Positions 5,850 through 7,991 of a stretch of 7,991 bases of DNA are shown in pieces. The stretch lies in assembly GCA_021787255.1 (NCBI GenBank), contig JAJYMD010000207.1:1-7991 (forward strand), in the 5' to 3' direction. This stretch comes from Actinomycetes bacterium. GTDB taxonomy: Bacteria; Actinomycetota; Acidimicrobiia; Acidimicrobiales; RAAP-2. Position 1 is the first letter of the stretch; each line of letters starts with the position of its first letter. Made by a program: the position numbers and the translations under genes. The notes below the pieces were generated by a model. The model searched no databases and had not been told where the DNA came from. It worked only from the letters and a program-made list of their open reading frames with translations.

Positions 5850-6100
5850 GGGATGACGACGAGCTCCGCGACGATCACCACGACGATGATCGAGAGGTCG
5901 ATGCCCATCCCCCCTGCGCGGATCGGCGGCAGGATCCGCCGGATCGGCCGCAGCACCGGCTCGGTGACCGCGTCGAGCACGCGGACCAGCTGAGAGAATG
6001 CGCTTCCCGGCCGCGCGGGCAGCCAGCTGAGGAGCGCACGCGCGATCAGGACGACCACGTACGCCTCCACGAGGAAGGCGAGGATGTCGAAGACGTTCAC
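5834..6100 (-). CDS. yggT: YggT/YlmG-family small membrane protein
   Basis: This 88-residue integral membrane protein belongs to the YggT (YlmG, CcmB3) family, a common neighbour of sepF and divIVA. Two hydrophobic segments are visible at about residues 5-27 and 68-85. Between them is the family's conserved loop TEPVLRPIRRILPP (46-59). Homologues are linked to division, osmotic tolerance and, in plastids, membrane complex assembly and nucleoid distribution; the molecular function is not settled. The start is GTG at 6100, 18 bases after the sepF stop, with only a weak upstream GAGAA. The short spacing argues for cotranscription with sepF. The final codons and stop lie within a tandem duplication. 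Confidence 0.9.
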   Translation of the reverse strand: MNVFDILAFLVEAYVVVLIARALLSWLPARPGSAFSQLVRVLDAVTEPVLRPIRRILPPIRAGGMGIDLSIIVVVIVAELVVIPLLRA

Positions 6101-6118
6101 CGGTTCTCGTGCACCCGC

Positions 6119-6682
6119 TCAGTCACGTCCGTAGCCCCGCTCCTGCAGACGCTGACGCTCCTCTTCGGTGACCTTGACGTTGGTCGGGGTGAGCAGGAAC
6201 ACCTCGTCGGCCACCTTCTCCATCTCGCCGCTCAACGCGTAGGTGACGCCGCTGCAGAAGTCGATCATCCGCCGCTGGAGGTCGCGCTCGGCGACTTGGA
6301 GGTTCACGATGACCGGCCGGTTTGCCTTCAGGCAGTCGGCGATCTCTTTCGCGTCGCCAAAGCGCGTGGGCGCGACGACCTGCACCCGGGTCGCTTCACC
6401 TGCACTCATCGGCCGGATCACCGGCGAGCGCGACCCGGCCCCACCGTTGCCGAGCGTGGAGGACGGCGGCACGCCGTCGCGCGGGAAGGTCCTGATGCGG
6501 CCGACCGGCACGGACGCCGTGCGCTCCTCCTCCCCGAACGTGGGCTCCTGCGCGCTCCGCAGCTCCCCGCGCGAGGCGGGCGCGAAGCTTCTCCGGCTGT
6601 GGTCCTCGAAGTCGTCGTACTCGTCGTACTCGTCGTCGAGCAGTCCGAGATAGACCATGGTCTTCTTCAAGAAGGTCGGCAT
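6119..6682 (-). CDS. sepF: SepF, FtsZ membrane anchor
   Basis: This 187-residue protein links FtsZ filaments to the membrane and shapes the division ring; in Actinomycetota, which lack FtsA, it is the main anchor. The N-terminus MPTFLKKTMVYLGL (1-14) fits the amphipathic membrane-binding helix. An acidic stretch (16-27) and a flexible linker to about residue 98 follow. The SepF core is at about 100-172, with the family signature running through DAKEIADCLKANRPVIVNL (110-128), RRMIDFCSG (137-145) and EKVADEVFLLTP (155-166). Length is normal. ATG 6682 is preceded by a good ribosome site (AGGAGAGGT, 6694-6686) and puts the helix at the start. There are 77 bases after yggS, more than elsewhere in the cluster, so an internal promoter is possible. 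Confidence 0.95.
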   Translation of the reverse strand: MPTFLKKTMVYLGLLDDEYDEYDDFEDHSRRSFAPASRGELRSAQEPTFGEEERTASVPVGRIRTFPRDGVPPSSTLGNGGAGSRSPVIRPMSAGEATRVQVVAPTRFGDAKEIADCLKANRPVIVNLQVAERDLQRRMIDFCSGVTYALSGEMEKVADEVFLLTPTNVKVTEEERQRLQERGYGRD

Positions 6683-6695
6683 CGCACCTCTCCTC

Positions 6696-6719
6696 GGGCC
6701 CTCCTGGCCCTGTAGCGTA
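6696..6719 (-). promoter_or_regulatory. Possible sepF promoter element and short leader hairpin
   Basis: In the 77-base gap before sepF the minus strand has TACGCT (6719-6714), which fits a -10 hexamer, but no matching -35 is seen 16-18 bases upstream. Just downstream GGGCC-AGGAG-GGCCC (6710-6696) is a perfect five-base-pair hairpin whose loop resembles a ribosome site. It lies one base before the true ribosome site of sepF. If the transcript comes from upstream genes, the hairpin would sit directly before the sepF ribosome site and might affect its use. Confidence 0.25.
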
Positions 6720-6759
6720 CCGCCTCCCCGGCCGATTGGATGGACATCGTCTGTGTCTG

Positions 6760-7461
6760 TCACGTCGCGATATCGCGGCGGGCCGGCCGGTCGCCGAACA
6801 GTGCCCGGCCGACGCGCACCATCGTGGAACCCTCCGCGACCGCGAGCTCGAGGTCGTCGCTCATGCCCATCGACCGCTCGGGAAGGCCGAGGTCGTCGGC
6901 CAGCGCCCGCACAGCCCTGAACGCGCGCCGTGCTCCCTCGGGGTCCGGCGGCGCCACCGTCATCAGGCCCCGAACATCCAGTCCTTCAGCACGCAGCCCG
7001 CGCACGAGCGCCGGCACGGCCCCCGGGGGGCAGCCGTTGCGTCCCGGCACCTCCGTCGTGTCCACTTCGACCAGCACGACGGCGCCGGGACGCCGCCGGG
7101 CGATCGCCTCTCCTTCCACCTCCCTCGCCAGGCACTGCCAGCACGAGACGATCGGCGCGAGCCTGGCCACCTTGTTCCGCTGCACCGCGCCCAGGAAGTG
7201 CCAGCGCACGCCGGGCTCCGCGGAGAGGTCTCGCAGCGCGGAGTCCTTCGAGAGCAGCTCCTGCGCGTAGTTCTCTCCCACGTCCGGGATCCCCGCAGCG
7301 AGCGCGGCGAGGACGGCGTCGGTGCCGAACCCCTTCGTCACCGCCACGACCCGAACGCGGGCTGCGTCCCCGCCCGCGTCCACGATGCGCCCGCGAAGCC
7401 GCTCGAGCGCCGCGGCCACGTCCAGGGCGCGCCCGACGCCGCCGACGCCCGCGGCCGGCAA
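6760..7461 (-). CDS. yggS: YggS/PLPBP-family pyridoxal phosphate homeostasis protein
   Basis: This protein, up to 233 residues, belongs to the YggS (YlmE, PLPBP) family, single-domain TIM-barrel proteins that bind PLP and influence vitamin B6 and amino-acid pools without known enzymatic turnover. The PLP lysine is Lys43 in VVAVTKGFG (38-46). Other family motifs are VGENYAQELLSK (61-72), WHFLGAVQRNKV (87-98), GLMTVAP (165-171) and SMGMSDDLELAVAEGSTMVRVG (197-218), the phosphate-binding region. The usual GHLQ or GRLQ is GAVQ here. The start is uncertain: TTG 7461 begins 5 bases after the ftsZ stop and no ribosome site is seen. GTG at 7419 would give a shorter protein that still keeps the fold. 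Close spacing implies cotranscription, perhaps translational coupling, with ftsZ. Family members sit next to sepF in many Gram-positive bacteria. Confidence 0.92.
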   Translation of the reverse strand: MPAAGVGGVGRALDVAAALERLRGRIVDAGGDAARVRVVAVTKGFGTDAVLAALAAGIPDVGENYAQELLSKDSALRDLSAEPGVRWHFLGAVQRNKVARLAPIVSCWQCLAREVEGEAIARRRPGAVVLVEVDTTEVPGRNGCPPGAVPALVRGLRAEGLDVRGLMTVAPPDPEGARRAFRAVRALADDLGLPERSMGMSDDLELAVAEGSTMVRVGRALFGDRPARRDIAT

Positions 7462-7466
7462 GTCGC

Positions 7467-7991
7467 TCAGCGCAGGAACGACGGCACGTCGAAGTCGTCG
7501 TCGAGCCCGATGTCGCCGTCGTCGCGCGTCTCGCCGAAGATGTCCGCGGGGCCCGAGGTGTCGAGCCCGAGCGACTTGTCGGCACGTTCGGTCGAGCGGG
7601 ACGGCTCCTCCCAGCGTTCGAACCCCGCGGCGATCACGGTGACACGCACCTCGTCGCCCATGTTGTCGTCGATCACGGCGCCGAAGATGATGTTCGCGTC
7701 GGGGTGCGCGACGTTGTGAATGATCTCGGCCGCCTCGTTCACCTCGAAGAGCCCGAGGTCCCCGCCGCCGGCGATGTTGAGCAGGATGCCGCGAGCCCCC
7801 TCGATCGACGCCTCGAGCAGCGGGCTCGTGATCGCCGCGCGGGCTGCGTTCACCGAGCGGCCCTCGCCGCTCGCGCTGCCGATCCCCATGATCGCGGTGC
7901 CCGCGTTCAGCATGATCATCCTCACGTCCGCGAAGTCCGTGTTGATGAGGCCAGGAACGGTGATGAGGTCGGTGATCCCCCGCACGCCCTG
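7467..7991 (-). CDS. ftsZ: Cell division protein FtsZ, C-terminal part (5' end outside window)
   Basis: The last 174 residues of FtsZ, the tubulin-like GTPase that forms the division ring. The fragment opens within QGVRGITDLITVPGLIN, the helix that leads to the catalytic synergy loop, then carries FADVRMIMLNAGTAIMGIG, where the T7-loop acidic residues lie. The C-terminal subdomain runs to GAVIDDNMGDEVRVTVIAAGF. A variable linker of only about 40 residues follows, ending in the conserved C-terminal peptide DDDFDVPSFLR, which binds SepF in this phylum. The N-terminal GTP-binding half, including the GGGTG loop, lies beyond the right edge. Stop TGA is at 7469-7467. Identification is unambiguous. 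Confidence 0.98.
   Translation of the reverse strand, partial: QGVRGITDLITVPGLINTDFADVRMIMLNAGTAIMGIGSASGEGRSVNAARAAITSPLLEASIEGARGILLNIAGGGDLGLFEVNEAAEIIHNVAHPDANIIFGAVIDDNMGDEVRVTVIAAGFERWEEPSRSTERADKSLGLDTSGPADIFGETRDDGDIGLDDDFDVPSFLR

Noticed and set aside
5651..6715. Plus-strand frame of about 350 codons across yggT and sepF
   Set aside because: It lies opposite two conserved genes, is rich in Arg and His with no recognisable motif, and starts inside the divIVA promoter area.

Overview
The window is chromosomal DNA from a high-GC bacterium. The gene order points to Actinomycetota. The minus strand carries the segment that lies just downstream of ftsZ in the division and cell-wall cluster of that phylum: ftsZ, then yggS (ylmE), sepF, yggT (ylmG), divIVA (wag31), a TraR/DksA-type zinc-finger gene, lspA and rluD. 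The polar-growth type DivIVA, SepF and the FtsZ tail all fit. A deep lineage such as Acidimicrobiia is possible, but that is a guess from layout and composition. I see no mobile element, CRISPR array, tRNA or rRNA.

Layout from left to right. Positions 3-194 (+) hold the C-terminal end of an unidentified protein that enters from outside the window. A histidine-phosphatase gene (208-783, -) converges on it. A gene-free stretch of about 350 bases follows, with a perfect 17-base dyad at 954-970. Next is a sigma-70 family gene (1136-1987, +) whose -35-reading helix is unusually divergent. It ends one base away from the converging rluD (1989-2963, -). The remainder is minus strand: lspA (2960-3523), the TraR/DksA gene (3523-4491) with seven perfect 15-base repeats, divIVA (4639-5658), yggT (5834-6100), sepF (6119-6682), yggS (6760-7461) and the 3' part of ftsZ (7467 to the window end).

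How the genes work together. FtsZ forms the division ring. SepF tethers FtsZ to the membrane. YggT is a small membrane protein of the same cluster. DivIVA marks poles and septum and organises wall growth. YggS is a PLP-homeostasis protein that travels with them. LspA processes lipoprotein signal peptides and RluD modifies 23S rRNA. The zinc-finger gene, lspA and rluD overlap at their stops and starts, so they are one coupled translation unit. A plausible promoter (TTGAAG-17-TAGGGT) lies ahead of that unit. The leftmost genes have no evident functional link to the division cluster.

I found no wholly new system. The items most worth a second look are the sigma factor with altered promoter-reading residues, the freshly expanded SADTK repeat and long disordered tail in the zinc-finger protein, the in-frame tandem duplication at the end of yggT, and a possible leaderless start for divIVA.
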